Assembly: GCF_002838835.1 (NCBI RefSeq)
Contig: NZ_NHPP01000002.1
Coordinates: 62,001-126,000 of the forward strand
Reading direction: 5' to 3'
Length of the DNA: 64,000 bases
Source: Siphonobacter sp. SORGH_AS_0500
Lineage (GTDB): Bacteria > Bacteroidota > Bacteroidia > Cytophagales > Spirosomataceae
Shown in pieces: positions 1 to 9,120 of the stretch (positions are counted from its first letter, which is position 1; every line of letters begins with the position of its first letter). The translations under genes and the position numbers were made by a program. The notes below the pieces were generated by a model. The model was not told the origin of the DNA and made no database searches. It was given only the letters and a program-made list of their open reading frames with translations.

Positions 1-482
1 CCTCCTGAGGCTTCAGCTTTAATACCGGGAATGGTACGAAAGATTTCAGCCGTAGTACGAGGCGATGACTTCTGGATATCGTCCACTTTAATCGTACTGA
101 TCGAGACACTGGAGGTCAGCTTGGAAACCGGATTCGCTACACCAGTAACTACTACAGCGGATAATTCGAGTGGATCATCCTTAAGAACAACGACCAAATT
201 AGGAGCCGTTCCCGAACTTAAATCAACTACTCGTTCCGTAGCGGTATACCCCGAATAGGAAAACTTAAGCCTGACATCCTTAGCGGCAGGAAGACCTTCC
301 AGAGTAAAGTTTCCGTCCTGGTCAGTAATAAAATATTTATTGTCAGGTAACAAGACAATAGAGGCACCAATGAGGGGTTCATTTTTGGTGCCCAGTACCC
401 GCCCTTTCAGAGTGGCAACAACTGATTGTGCGAAACTGGTATATCCCCCGAGGAGCAGTAGAGTAAATAATAATTTTTTCAT
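1..482 (-). CDS. TonB-dependent receptor, N-terminal part (runs off the window)
   Basis: This is the first 160 residues of an outer-membrane receptor; the rest lies left of base 1. The ATG is at 482-480 and is followed by a short basic and hydrophobic signal peptide ending near TSFAQ. Residues about 24-105 form a carboxypeptidase-regulatory-like beta-sandwich (GRVLGTKNEPLIGASIV, then TDQDGNFTLEGLP). Residues from about 115 begin a plug domain (VVVTGVANPVSK, later SSPRTTAEIFRTIPGI). This architecture is that of TonB-dependent transporters in Bacteroidota that import glycans, siderophores or other nutrients. The substrate cannot be read from this fragment. The double LacI-type operator upstream suggests a carbohydrate-linked role (inference). 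Confidence 0.9.
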   Translation of the reverse strand, partial: MKKLLFTLLLLGGYTSFAQSVVATLKGRVLGTKNEPLIGASIVLLPDNKYFITDQDGNFTLEGLPAAKDVRLKFSYSGYTATERVVDLSSGTAPNLVVVLKDDPLELSAVVVTGVANPVSKLTSSVSISTIKVDDIQKSSPRTTAEIFRTIPGIKAEASG

Positions 483-560
483 TTTTTATTTCATTTGCCT
501 AAGGGGAGCAAATAGAATAAAAAGAAAAATATAATTAAAACACGTTTTTGTTAAACTTTT

Positions 561-600
561 CTGCAAACGTTTGCGGAAATGATTTCGCAAACGTTTGCAG
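561..600. promoter_or_regulatory. Double LacI-family operator upstream of the TonB receptor
   Basis: Two copies of the perfect palindrome GCAAACGTTTGC lie at 563-574 and 587-598, with centres 24 bp apart. The whole block is a perfect inverted repeat of 15 bp arms (561-575 and 586-600) around a 10-bp spacer. This half-site type is the classic LacI/PurR-family operator. It sits about 80 bp upstream of the receptor start at 482. No LacI-family gene is visible in the window, so the regulator is elsewhere. Confidence 0.75.
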
Positions 601-910
601 TTTGAATTTTTTTATTGCATTTAAAAAAGATGAATTAGACTTGAAGTGAGAAAAACAAGAAGACTAGTCTTCGCTTATCTTTATTGATAAAGAACAAGAT
701 TTTTTGGTCTGTCAGTACAATGAAATAGGCCGTAACAACTATGGTTTTTTCAGAAGGATGAAAGATGTGATCAACTCCGAAGCAAACCTTACAGAATCGA
801 CATTCATTTTGTGTAAGTTCAGAATTCGCTTCAGAAAGGAATAGAATCTGGGCTCAGCATTCCATTTTTATTAGCTATTCCTAGCCAACCTTCTGCGAAG
901 AGTAAAGGCC
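601..910. other. Gap without a recognisable gene
   Basis: AT-rich DNA between the receptor operator and the tRNA-Pro duplication. I see no open reading frame with family similarity and no clear RNA fold here. Confidence 0.5.
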
Positions 911-920
911 TTAAAAACAA

Positions 921-950
921 ACAGACCCACCCATTGCTGAGCAGGTCTGT
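921..950 (-). terminator. Terminator-like hairpin of the duplicated tRNA-Pro unit
   Basis: Arms ACAGACC (921-927) and GGTCTGT (944-950) form the stem. On the minus strand it follows the broken tRNA-Pro copy. It is a diverged duplicate of the better hairpin at 1065-1090. Confidence 0.5.
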
Positions 951-961
951 TTTTGTAAAGT

Positions 962-1034
962 CGGGATGGCGGGATTCGAACGCGGACGGCTAGTTGCGAA
1001 CGGCTAGTTCCACGACCCCTTACACCCCATGCCA
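962..1034 (-). pseudogene. Broken duplicate of the tRNA-Pro 3' half
   Basis: The segment repeats the 3' half of the intact tRNA-Pro at 1103-1176: acceptor strand, T arm and variable region up to the anticodon arm. The copy is interrupted by a 28-nt insertion inside the T arm (about 981-1008). The insertion is itself two near-identical 14-mers, GCGGACGGCTAGTT and GCGAACGGCTAGTT. The 5' half is missing. It cannot fold as a tRNA. Flanking terminator sequence is duplicated with it, giving a repeat unit of about 142 bp. Confidence 0.75.
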
Positions 1035-1054
1035 ATAAGAAGAGTAAACGTTAT

Positions 1055-1090
1055 AAAAACAAACAGACCCGCTCATTACTGAGCAGGTCT
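1055..1090 (-). terminator. Terminator of tRNA-Pro
   Basis: Stem of 11 bp with one G-U pair (1065-1075 with 1080-1090) and a 4-nt loop. On the minus strand a T-rich tract follows at 1064-1055. It lies directly after the 3' end of tRNA-Pro. Confidence 0.75.
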
Positions 1091-1102
1091 ATTTTTGTAA
1101 AG

Positions 1103-1176
1103 TCGGGATGGCGGGATTCGAACCCACGACCCCTTGCACCCCATGCAAGTACGCTACCGGACTGCGCCACATCCCG
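1103..1176 (-). tRNA. tRNA-Pro (anticodon GGG)
   Basis: Read on the minus strand, the acceptor stem is CGGGATG/CATCCCG with discriminator A. The anticodon stem is CTTGC/GCAAG around the loop ATGGGGT, giving anticodon GGG. The T arm carries the standard GGTTCGAATCC. The length is 74 nt and no CCA is encoded. A promoter element lies just upstream and a terminator just downstream, so it is a single-gene transcription unit. Confidence 0.95.
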
Positions 1177-1188
1177 AAAATGTGGGTG

Positions 1189-1196
1189 CAAATATA
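1189..1196 (-). promoter_or_regulatory. Promoter -7 element of tRNA-Pro
   Basis: TATATTTG on the minus strand is an exact match to the Bacteroidota consensus TAnnTTTG. It ends 12 bp before the tRNA 5' end, which puts transcription start a few bases before the mature tRNA. Confidence 0.7.
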
Positions 1197-1241
1197 GGGG
1201 TAAAAATGCCCTTTCCGCAACTTGAGCCCGATAAAAATTTC

Positions 1242-1276
1242 AAAAAAAAAGTGTCCCGAACTTGGTTCGGGACACT
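1242..1276 (-). terminator. Terminator of the M1 peptidase gene
   Basis: The inverted repeat GTGTCCCGAAC ... GTTCGGGACAC (1251-1276) is followed on the minus strand by nine T residues (1250-1242). It lies 35 bp past the stop codon of the peptidase gene. Confidence 0.9.
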
Positions 1277-1310
1277 AAAGGGTTGATTACCACCTTGTAA
1301 TCAAAGAAAA

Positions 1311-3671
1311 TTAATTGCGACCTCCAACGGCTCCGCTGGCTCCCTGACGCTGTTGTTGCATCGGGTTTGGTTGCTGAGAGCCTCCCTGACGTTGTTTGTA
1401 CATCTGGAAACGGGTCGGTTGGGCTGCCTGACGGGGGTAGCTGTTGTTCTCGGTATCAATGTCGGCAATCTCCAGGAAGGGATCGAGCGTCCATTGAGCT
1501 ACTTTTTTATCCGTTGGAATTACCTTTTTGATGCTGACATCGTTCATCCGCCAGATTTCAGCGGGGAAACGGAATACTTCCGTCGTGCCATCTTCGTACT
1601 TCGCCTGAAGAATAACGGGCATCGGAACGCCTCCCTTGTTTTTCAGACTCAAGGTATAGAAATTCTTACCGGACTCTAATAACTTACGTTCGTCGTCAGA
1701 TAAAGTAGCCAGGTAATCGGCGTATTTCTTTTTGTCGGCTTCAGTAACGGCATAACGGTCGTAGCTATTATAGAAATCATTCATCGCCGGATTGGCTTCA
1801 ACCACGGTCTGTTTGATGTCTTTTTTATTCCGTTGTACGGCCATCGTTTGGCGTTTCTTTTCATCGGCAGCTTTCTGAGCAGCCTTGGTGATGGCTGGGT
1901 CCATGGCATCAATGGCAAACCATTCTACTTCCGCTAAATCCTGATCAACGGGTTCAACGCCGTAGAACCAGCCTTTCCAGAACCAGTCCAGATCTACACC
2001 GGAAGCATCTTCCATCGTACGGAAGAAATCCGCAGGTGTAGGATGTTTGAAGGCCCAGCGACGAGCGTATTCCTGGAAGGCGTAATCAAATAATTCACGA
2101 CCCATTACCGTTTCCCGCAGAATGTTCAGAGCAGTGGCAGGTTTTGCGTAAGCGTTAGGACCAAACTGCATGATGTTATCCGAAGAAGCCATGATAGGCA
2201 CCTGCGTGTTAGGAGCGGATTTCATGTAATCAACGATATACTGAGGCTCACCACGACGGCTGGGGTAGTTACGATCCCATTCCTGCTCGGCCAAGTACTG
2301 GCAGAAGGTATTCAAACCTTCATCCATCCATGACCACTGACGCTCATCGGAGTTCACAATCATGGGGAAGAAGTTGTGACCTACTTCGTGAATGATAACG
2401 CCAATCATCCCGTATTTTACAGACTCTGAATACGTTCCATCGGGCTCAGGACGACCACCGTTGAAGGAAATCATGGGGTATTCCATTCCACCACCGGGTG
2501 TTGCGTGGCAGGAAATAGCCACAGGGTAGGGGTAAGGAATCGTACGGGCAGAGTAACTCTTCAGCGTGTGAGCAATTACCTGAGTCGAGTATTTTTCCCA
2601 AAGAGGATTCCCTTCTTTCGAGAAGTAACTCATGCAAAGGATGTCTTTACCCTGTACGTTCGTCATCATGGCATCCCAGATGAATTTCCGGCTGCTGGTA
2701 AAGGCAAAGTCACGAACATTATCGGCTTTGAAAACCCAGGTTTTTTTGCCCGTTGCCTTGTTCTTCTCAGCGGCTACGGCTTCTTCCTGCGTAACGATCA
2801 ACGTAGGCTCCTTGAAGTTTTTCTTCGCTTTGTTCAGGCGATCCATCTGCGTTTTGGATAACACCTGCGAATAGTTCTGGCACTCGCCCGTTGCTCCTAC
2901 GATGTGATCGCTGGGGGCAGTGATGGCTACTTTATAATTTCCGAAAGGCACGGTGAATTCACCCTGACCCAGGAATTGCTTGTGTTGCCAGCCGTTTACG
3001 TCGTCATAAACCGCCATGCGGGGAAACCAGTGAGCGATGAAGTAATTGTAGTTACCGTCTTTGAAAAACTCATAACCCGAGCGACCATAGTATTCCGTGA
3101 TGTTGTAATTCCATTCGACCGAAAAACTAACGGATTGATTGGGCTTCAAAGGCGTAGGTAAATCGATCCGCATCATGGTGTGGTTAGTCACCGTGTGCAG
3201 CGGGTTCCCTTTCGCGTCTTTGATCGAAGTGATGTTATAGCCGTACTCTTTCGTCGACGTACCCGCCAGCTTCGTTAACTGACCTGCTGACATACCCTGT
3301 GGATTAACCCCACCCAACTGCGTTGTGGCTCCGATGGCGTCTTTCTTGAACAGGTTCTGATCCAGCTGAATCCAGAGGTAAGGCAGATCGTCGGGAGAAT
3401 GGTTAAAGTAGGTAACCGTCTCCGTTCCGATGATGCGTTGGTTGGCATCATCCAATTCTACTTTAATGTCATAATCAGCCCGTTGCTGCCAGTATTCTTT
3501 TCCTGGAGCTCCCGAAGCAGCACGCGTCGAGTTGGGGGTAGGCAGGGCGGTGCCGAGTTGTTCAAATCGCGTGTTCGCATTGAACTCCGCTGAGGGAAGA
3601 TTGCCCCGTTGGGCATACACTGAAGACCATCCTGCACAAAAAACGCCGATGGCCAGAATCAATCGTCTCAT
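1311..3671 (-). CDS. M1-family (gluzincin) metallopeptidase, exported
   Basis: Zinc aminopeptidase-like protein of 786 residues. I chose the ATG at 3671 because it begins a clean signal peptide (MRRLILAIGVF... VYAQ); a longer reading frame to 3779 has no such support. The zinc site HEVGH is at residues 428-432 and the third ligand E451 follows in WMDEG, 18 residues after the second His. GGGMEYPMISFNGG, upstream of it, is the equivalent of the GAMEN substrate-binding loop. The C-terminus is a Gln/Gly-rich tail (QRQGGSQQPNPMQQQRQG). The protein probably acts in the periplasm or at the cell surface on peptides. It has its own terminator and no co-transcribed neighbour. Confidence 0.93.
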   Translation of the reverse strand: MRRLILAIGVFCAGWSSVYAQRGNLPSAEFNANTRFEQLGTALPTPNSTRAASGAPGKEYWQQRADYDIKVELDDANQRIIGTETVTYFNHSPDDLPYLWIQLDQNLFKKDAIGATTQLGGVNPQGMSAGQLTKLAGTSTKEYGYNITSIKDAKGNPLHTVTNHTMMRIDLPTPLKPNQSVSFSVEWNYNITEYYGRSGYEFFKDGNYNYFIAHWFPRMAVYDDVNGWQHKQFLGQGEFTVPFGNYKVAITAPSDHIVGATGECQNYSQVLSKTQMDRLNKAKKNFKEPTLIVTQEEAVAAEKNKATGKKTWVFKADNVRDFAFTSSRKFIWDAMMTNVQGKDILCMSYFSKEGNPLWEKYSTQVIAHTLKSYSARTIPYPYPVAISCHATPGGGMEYPMISFNGGRPEPDGTYSESVKYGMIGVIIHEVGHNFFPMIVNSDERQWSWMDEGLNTFCQYLAEQEWDRNYPSRRGEPQYIVDYMKSAPNTQVPIMASSDNIMQFGPNAYAKPATALNILRETVMGRELFDYAFQEYARRWAFKHPTPADFFRTMEDASGVDLDWFWKGWFYGVEPVDQDLAEVEWFAIDAMDPAITKAAQKAADEKKRQTMAVQRNKKDIKQTVVEANPAMNDFYNSYDRYAVTEADKKKYADYLATLSDDERKLLESGKNFYTLSLKNKGGVPMPVILQAKYEDGTTEVFRFPAEIWRMNDVSIKKVIPTDKKVAQWTLDPFLEIADIDTENNSYPRQAAQPTRFQMYKQRQGGSQQPNPMQQQRQGASGAVGGRN

Positions 3672-3969
3672 CCGTGATGAAGCTAAATTAGGTGAACAGT
3701 GGTCGAAATATACAGAAAATTTGGCAAAAATGAGCAAAAGGCAATGAGCCTTCGGCCACTTGGACTTTTTCTGCGACAACTAGATAAAAATAGGATTAAA
3801 AATAGAGCCTGCTAGCCCTAAGTGGTTCTAAGCCAAGAGGCTATTGTATTACCAAATTGTTAACTGACCCTGCTTAAACTTCACTTTCTGTTAAAACTGC
3901 CGAAAAACTCAGGTAATACGCCCGAACGAATTTTGCACCAGCAAATACCAATATCGAAAACTAAAATTT

Positions 3970-6825
3970 ATGAAACCCTCAAAGACGATTATGCAACGTC
4001 TAATTTTTACCTGGTTCCTTTCCCTGACCGCACTGGTCACCATGGCCCAAACGGGTAGTATCCGAGGTAAAATCAACGATGCTAAAAGCAAAGAAGGCAT
4101 CATCGGTGCAACGATTCGAATCGATGGCACTAACCTGGGAACACAAACCGATGTAAGCGGCTCGTTTGTGATCAGTAATGTTCCCACAGGTACACACAAG
4201 GTTTTTGTGACGTACATTTCTTACCAAACCCGTGAAATTCCAAATGTTCGCGTAGAATCCGGAAACACAACCGTTTTAGAGACGGAATTAGTGGAAGAAG
4301 GTAAAAATCTTTCAGACGTCGTCATTCGGGCGAGTCGGGCTACTAACACAGAAGTAGCTGTTATTTCCGAAATCAAACAATTCAAACCCATTGCCGTAGG
4401 TATTTCTTCCCTGCAAATCCAGAAATCACAGGATCGCGATGCGGCTGCGGCCATTCGTCGGGTTCCCGGTGTATCTATCGTAGATAATCGTTTCGTGATG
4501 GTTCGGGGTTTGAGTTCCCGTTACAATACGGTAATGGTGAATGAAATGATTACGCCTTCGTCAGAAGTAGACGTGCGTGCCTTCTCATTTGACCTTATTC
4601 CCAGTAATATCCTGGACCGCATGATTATCTTCAAATCAGGTGCGGCTGAGTTACCCGGCGATTTTGCCGGTGGGGTTATTAAAATATATACCAAGAAAAA
4701 GCCAGATAATAACTTTACCGATGCTGGTTTCACGGTAGGATACCGAGCCAATACTACATTTCAAAGTGCTCAAACGCATGATCGGGGCAGTTTGGCCTGG
4801 TTAGGTTTATGGGATAAGAATCAACAAATTCCAACCAGTTTCCCTGCAACGGCTAATGGATTTAATGCCCTCAACGCCGCTTCACGGGCTTCTTACGCAC
4901 AGTTATTCGCTAATACCTGGGGTCTGAATAACATTGCCGTGTCTCCCGACATTCGTTTTGCCTTTAATATGGGTCGCCGGGTTGACATTGGTGACAAGCG
5001 TCTGAGCAGTTTAACGAGCGTGAACTACTCGATGACAAATCAGTTAGCAGATATTCAATTGAATATCTATAATAACGGTGCATCGGTAAATGATTTCGCT
5101 GAAAAGAACATGGACCATAGCTATCAGCGTAATACGCGTTTAGGCGTTTTACAAAACTGGGCTCTGCGTTTTAACCCTAACTTCACATTAGAGTGGAAAA
5201 CTTTATTTAATCAGTTAGGGAATACAGAAACGGTTATGCGGGAAGGTAAAAACTTCTCGATTGAGCAAGATCGTCTGAGTTATTCAGAACGTTTTGAAAA
5301 CCGTAGTATCTTAACCAGTCAGCTTTCTGGCGAGCACCAGATTGATGAGCAAACAAAACTGGACTGGATGGGTGGTTTTGGTTTCACTGGTCGTTGGGAG
5401 CCTGACTGGAAACGTGTTCGTTACATCCGTCCTTCGGATGGCAGCCAGCCTTTTACAGTATCTACTCCTAATGATCCTTCTCCGCAAGAATCAGGACGTT
5501 TTTGGTCTACGCTTCATGAATACGTATATACAGGTTCGGCTAACTTCCAGAAAAAATTAGGTAACCCTGCCGATCGTGAGCCTGCCGTAATTCGTGCCGG
5601 TGCCTATGTTGAGCAGAAGAATCGTGATTTTCATGCTCGTTTCTATGGTTATCAGCGTTTAGGTAACGTTCAGAATATTGCTAGCCAAGGTATTGGACAG
5701 GTATTTAGCTCTGCCAATGTAAACGGTGGCGACGGTGCTTACTCTATGCTGGACGGTACAAAACCTACCGATGCTTATAACGCAACGAATACTTATGCTG
5801 CGGGTTACGTAGGTGGTGACATCAACTTCTCTCCTAAAACCAGCTTAACGTTAGGTTTCCGCGGTGAGTATAACATTCGGAAATTAAGTAATGTGCTTCA
5901 GTCAAACCTGGTGAATCAGTCGGTATTTAGCCCACTTCCTTCGGCTAACTTCACCTACAAACTGAATGATAAGCAAAATGTACGGTTAGCCTATTCTTAT
6001 ACAGTGAACCGTCCTGAGTTTCGTGAGCAGGCTCCATTTAACTACTTTGACTTCGCTCTGAATGCAGATATTCGAGGTAATGAAACGCTGGTTAACGCAC
6101 AGATTCAGAACATCGACGCGAAATGGGAATTGTACCCTAGCGATGGGGAAGTAATCTCGATAACTGGTTTCTATAAAGATTTCAAAAATCCAATTGAAAG
6201 CTTCCTGATTCCTCAGGTAAATGGATTGGCATACACGTTCATTAACTCGAAAAGTGCCATGAGTTATGGTCTGGAGCTGGAAGCAAGAAAGTCATTGGCT
6301 AACTCAGGTAGTGAATTTCTTAAAAACCTGACGTTGGTAGCTAACGTATCACTGATCCGAAGTAAAATCAAATTAGGTGATTTCGTAACGGCTCCCGGTT
6401 TGAGCGGAGTAGTACAAACCATCGACATTCGCGGCCTTACGGACACGGAGCGTCCGATGATGAACCAATCTCCTTACCTGGTTAATGCTGGTGTTTATTA
6501 TGCAGATAAAAAAGGATGGCAGGCTAACATTCTTTACAACGTATTCGGTCCCCGGATTTTCGCTGTAGGAAACGTAGATAGCCCAACGATTTACGAAATG
6601 CCTCGTAACGTCATTGACCTGAACGTAAGTAAGACCTTCAACAAGAAATGGGAGTTACGTCTAGGAGTACAGGATCTGTTAAACCAAGCCGTTCGCCTGG
6701 AACAGGACTTCAATCGTAATGGGAAAATTGATGGAGGTAAAGAGCAAACCATCCGTAGCTTCAAGAGAGGCAGTTATAGCACGCTTAGCGTAGTTTATTC
6801 TTTCGGCAGAACCGTTATCCCTTAA
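3970..6825 (+). CDS. TonB-dependent outer-membrane receptor
   Basis: Full-length receptor of 951 residues. The signal peptide ends around ALVTMAQ. A carboxypeptidase-regulatory-like domain follows (about residues 30-115, GKINDAKSKEGIIGATIRI and TDVSGSFVISNVPTG). The plug domain comes next (about 150-250: AAAAIRRVPGVSIVDNRFVMVRGLSSRYN), and the remainder is a beta-barrel ending in a typical aromatic-rich strand (YSTLSVVYSF). It imports an unknown ligand using the TonB-ExbBD system. The gene is followed after 61 bp by a lipoprotein gene and then a terminator, so the two likely form an operon, a SusC/SusD-like arrangement although the lipoprotein is not SusD. Confidence 0.95.
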   Translation: MKPSKTIMQRLIFTWFLSLTALVTMAQTGSIRGKINDAKSKEGIIGATIRIDGTNLGTQTDVSGSFVISNVPTGTHKVFVTYISYQTREIPNVRVESGNTTVLETELVEEGKNLSDVVIRASRATNTEVAVISEIKQFKPIAVGISSLQIQKSQDRDAAAAIRRVPGVSIVDNRFVMVRGLSSRYNTVMVNEMITPSSEVDVRAFSFDLIPSNILDRMIIFKSGAAELPGDFAGGVIKIYTKKKPDNNFTDAGFTVGYRANTTFQSAQTHDRGSLAWLGLWDKNQQIPTSFPATANGFNALNAASRASYAQLFANTWGLNNIAVSPDIRFAFNMGRRVDIGDKRLSSLTSVNYSMTNQLADIQLNIYNNGASVNDFAEKNMDHSYQRNTRLGVLQNWALRFNPNFTLEWKTLFNQLGNTETVMREGKNFSIEQDRLSYSERFENRSILTSQLSGEHQIDEQTKLDWMGGFGFTGRWEPDWKRVRYIRPSDGSQPFTVSTPNDPSPQESGRFWSTLHEYVYTGSANFQKKLGNPADREPAVIRAGAYVEQKNRDFHARFYGYQRLGNVQNIASQGIGQVFSSANVNGGDGAYSMLDGTKPTDAYNATNTYAAGYVGGDINFSPKTSLTLGFRGEYNIRKLSNVLQSNLVNQSVFSPLPSANFTYKLNDKQNVRLAYSYTVNRPEFREQAPFNYFDFALNADIRGNETLVNAQIQNIDAKWELYPSDGEVISITGFYKDFKNPIESFLIPQVNGLAYTFINSKSAMSYGLELEARKSLANSGSEFLKNLTLVANVSLIRSKIKLGDFVTAPGLSGVVQTIDIRGLTDTERPMMNQSPYLVNAGVYYADKKGWQANILYNVFGPRIFAVGNVDSPTIYEMPRNVIDLNVSKTFNKKWELRLGVQDLLNQAVRLEQDFNRNGKIDGGKEQTIRSFKRGSYSTLSVVYSFGRTVIP

Positions 6826-6886
6826 TAAACAAGTAAGACTAGATTAGTTAATCAAACCTTTCCACAAGTCAAAACCCTTATTGACT

Positions 6887-8560
6887 ATGCAATTGTTCAA
6901 ACGAGTAAATATTGTCATTCTGGCCCTGTTTTCGACGGGGATTACGTTGACAAGTTGTAACAACGACAAGTCTCCAGAACCAGCATTAAGTATCACGGGA
7001 ATCAATCCAGCTTCTGCTCCTGTAGGAACAGATATCACAATCTCAGGAACTGAATTCGGCACCAGCACTTCAGCCGTTACGGTAACTTTCAGTGGAAACG
7101 TAAGTGCCACGCCTAAAGCGGTTACTTCTACCAGCATCACGACAACAGTACCCGCAGGTGCTCAGGACGGTCCTGTTACAGTTAAAGTAGGTGATAAAAC
7201 CGTAACGAGCTCTACGAGCTTCACATTATCGGCAAAAGCAGTACAGGAAGTTTCAGGACGTATCACTGCTGATCAAACCTGGACTGCCGATAAAGTGTAT
7301 CTGTTGAAAGGCTATGTATATGTAAACAGCGGAGTAACCTTAACGATTAAGCCTGGTACGGTTATCAAAGGTGGTGGTAAAGATTTAGATCCTAACGGTC
7401 GTGCAGCTACGTTGATTATTACTAAGGGTGCTAAAATTATGGCTGAAGGTACCGAAACACAGCCCATCGTATTTACTTCTTCAAAAGCTGCGGGTTCTCG
7501 CTACTACGGTGACTGGGGTGGAGTTGTTATTGCCGGTAACGGTACACACAACCAGATTACTCAAAAGGATTTCGAAGGTGGTATTGAAGGTAACCTAGCT
7601 CCTAGTGCAAGTTTAGTAGCTAATGACAATTCAGGTGTCTTGAAATATGTACGTATCGAATTTGCTGGTGTAGCTCTGTCTGCACAGGCTAACTCTGAAA
7701 TTAACGGTCTTACTTTATACGGTGTAGGGTCAGGAACAACGATCGATTACGTTCAGGTTTCTTATAGTGGTGACGATTCATTCGAGTGGTTCGGTGGTTC
7801 TGTAAATGCTAAACACCTGGTAGCTTACCGTACCTGGGATGATGATTTCGATACAGATTTTGGTTATAACGGTAAAGTACAATACGCTTTAGCACTTCGT
7901 GATCCTGAGTTTGCGGATCAATCTGGTTCTAACGGTTTTGAATCTGACAACCAGTCTGGTGATGGTACAAACTCTGGTACAGCTCCAGAACCTTATACTG
8001 CACCTGTTTTTGCTAACGTGAGTGTCTTCGGAACGAGTGGCACACCTACAAATGCTACGATTAAAGGTAATGGTGGATTCCAGTCTGCTATGCACTTACG
8101 TCGTGCCACTTCTTTGAGCGTATTTAACTCTCTGTTTGTTGGTTTCCCTGAAGGTTTGCGTTTAGATAACGCAACTACTTTGCCAAGCACAGTGGGCAAC
8201 CCTTCACGCATGCAGATTCGTAAAGTAATCCTGGCTAATGTAAACACAGACGTTCGTGGTGCAAATGGTCTGACTGATACTGAGGCAAAAACCTTCTTCA
8301 ATACGACAGCTTTCGCTAACCAAATCATTGCTGCGGCTAACGTTTCTACGCTGTCGCTAAATGATAGCAACTGGAAACTGGATGCTACGGTAAACTTCCT
8401 GCCTAAAACGGGATCTCCTTTATTAACGGGTGCCGTTTGGACAGATAAAGCGTCTGACTCTTTCTTCACGAAAGAAAATTTCATTGGAGCTTTCGGAACT
8501 ACAAACTGGACTGCTAACTGGACCAACTTCAACCCACAGAATACAAACTACGATAAATAG
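6887..8560 (+). CDS. IPT/TIG-domain lipoprotein, partner of the TonB receptor
   Basis: Lipoprotein of 557 residues. The ATG at 6887 is preferred over an in-frame TTG 6 bp upstream. Residues 1-23 are a lipoprotein signal with lipobox LTSC (C24). An IPT/TIG immunoglobulin-like domain follows (about 35-115: ITGINPASAPVGTDITISG). The rest is Gly/Thr-rich and repetitive (GYVYVNSGVTLTIKPGTVIK, YGDWGGVVIAGNG, DDSFEWFGGSVNAKHLVAYR), consistent with a parallel beta-helix-like fold. Proteins of this type are found next to TonB receptors in Bacteroidota and are assumed to be surface-exposed. No enzymatic motif is visible. A ligand-capture role is inferred from position only. Confidence 0.85.
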   Translation: MQLFKRVNIVILALFSTGITLTSCNNDKSPEPALSITGINPASAPVGTDITISGTEFGTSTSAVTVTFSGNVSATPKAVTSTSITTTVPAGAQDGPVTVKVGDKTVTSSTSFTLSAKAVQEVSGRITADQTWTADKVYLLKGYVYVNSGVTLTIKPGTVIKGGGKDLDPNGRAATLIITKGAKIMAEGTETQPIVFTSSKAAGSRYYGDWGGVVIAGNGTHNQITQKDFEGGIEGNLAPSASLVANDNSGVLKYVRIEFAGVALSAQANSEINGLTLYGVGSGTTIDYVQVSYSGDDSFEWFGGSVNAKHLVAYRTWDDDFDTDFGYNGKVQYALALRDPEFADQSGSNGFESDNQSGDGTNSGTAPEPYTAPVFANVSVFGTSGTPTNATIKGNGGFQSAMHLRRATSLSVFNSLFVGFPEGLRLDNATTLPSTVGNPSRMQIRKVILANVNTDVRGANGLTDTEAKTFFNTTAFANQIIAAANVSTLSLNDSNWKLDATVNFLPKTGSPLLTGAVWTDKASDSFFTKENFIGAFGTTNWTANWTNFNPQNTNYDK

Positions 8561-8597
8561 TCATTACGGATTTTTCATATTGGTGTTGCTCGAAAAG

Positions 8598-8626
8598 CCG
8601 GAGATTCTGTCTCCGGTTTTTCTTTT
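8598..8626 (+). terminator. Terminator of the receptor/lipoprotein operon
   Basis: Stem CCGGAGA/TCTCCGG (8598-8604 and 8610-8616) with loop TTCTG, followed by TTTTTCTTTT. Confidence 0.9.
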
Positions 8627-8663
8627 ACTTAAAGAAAATGCGAAACTCTTAACTAGATAAATA

Positions 8664-9080
8664 ATGTGGAAATCTTTCTTTAAAATCCTGATTAATCTCT
8701 ACTTCTGTTTGTTCGTATATGTAGTTTTTTCAGTAGGATCTGATACTAAATACGGTGGAGCAGCAGCCTATGTTTCTGAACCAGGAACGTACGCTTTAGG
8801 GGGACATATCCTATCTGTTTATTTATATACCGTTCTGTTATTCTTTCCAGCTTATCTGGTGATACCCGCTATGTATCATCTAATAGTTTATCGCTTTAAG
8901 ATTCAATCGCTTTGGGCTTTAGTGATCGGAGCGGGTATTACTGGAAGTATAGGAGCATTCGTATTCTTGACTCTTAAGTTAATAAAAAGTAACTTTTGGT
9001 TAATAGATATGATAGGGCTGGGAATAACAGGTTTGCTGTATGGACTGATAGATGGTCTTTGGGTAAGGAGAAAGAATTAG
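8664..9080 (+). CDS. Small integral membrane protein, paralogue of the next gene
   Basis: 138 residues with about four predicted membrane segments (near 8-25, 50-75, 85-110 and 115-132). It starts MWKSFFKILINLYFC and ends GLLYGLIDGLWVRRKN. I do not recognise the family. The start and end resemble those of the neighbour at 9121, so the pair probably arose by tandem duplication. Both lie between two terminator-like hairpins and may be co-transcribed. Function unknown. Confidence 0.65.
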   Translation: MWKSFFKILINLYFCLFVYVVFSVGSDTKYGGAAAYVSEPGTYALGGHILSVYLYTVLLFFPAYLVIPAMYHLIVYRFKIQSLWALVIGAGITGSIGAFVFLTLKLIKSNFWLIDMIGLGITGLLYGLIDGLWVRRKN

Positions 9081-9120
9081 TAATTAAAGCCATTTTAAAG
9101 CTACATTTAGCCATATAACG

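Noticed and set aside
7993..8532. Minus-strand open frame (179 codons) inside the IPT/TIG lipoprotein gene
   Set aside because: It mirrors the coding strand of a real gene and has no recognisable motif or start signals.
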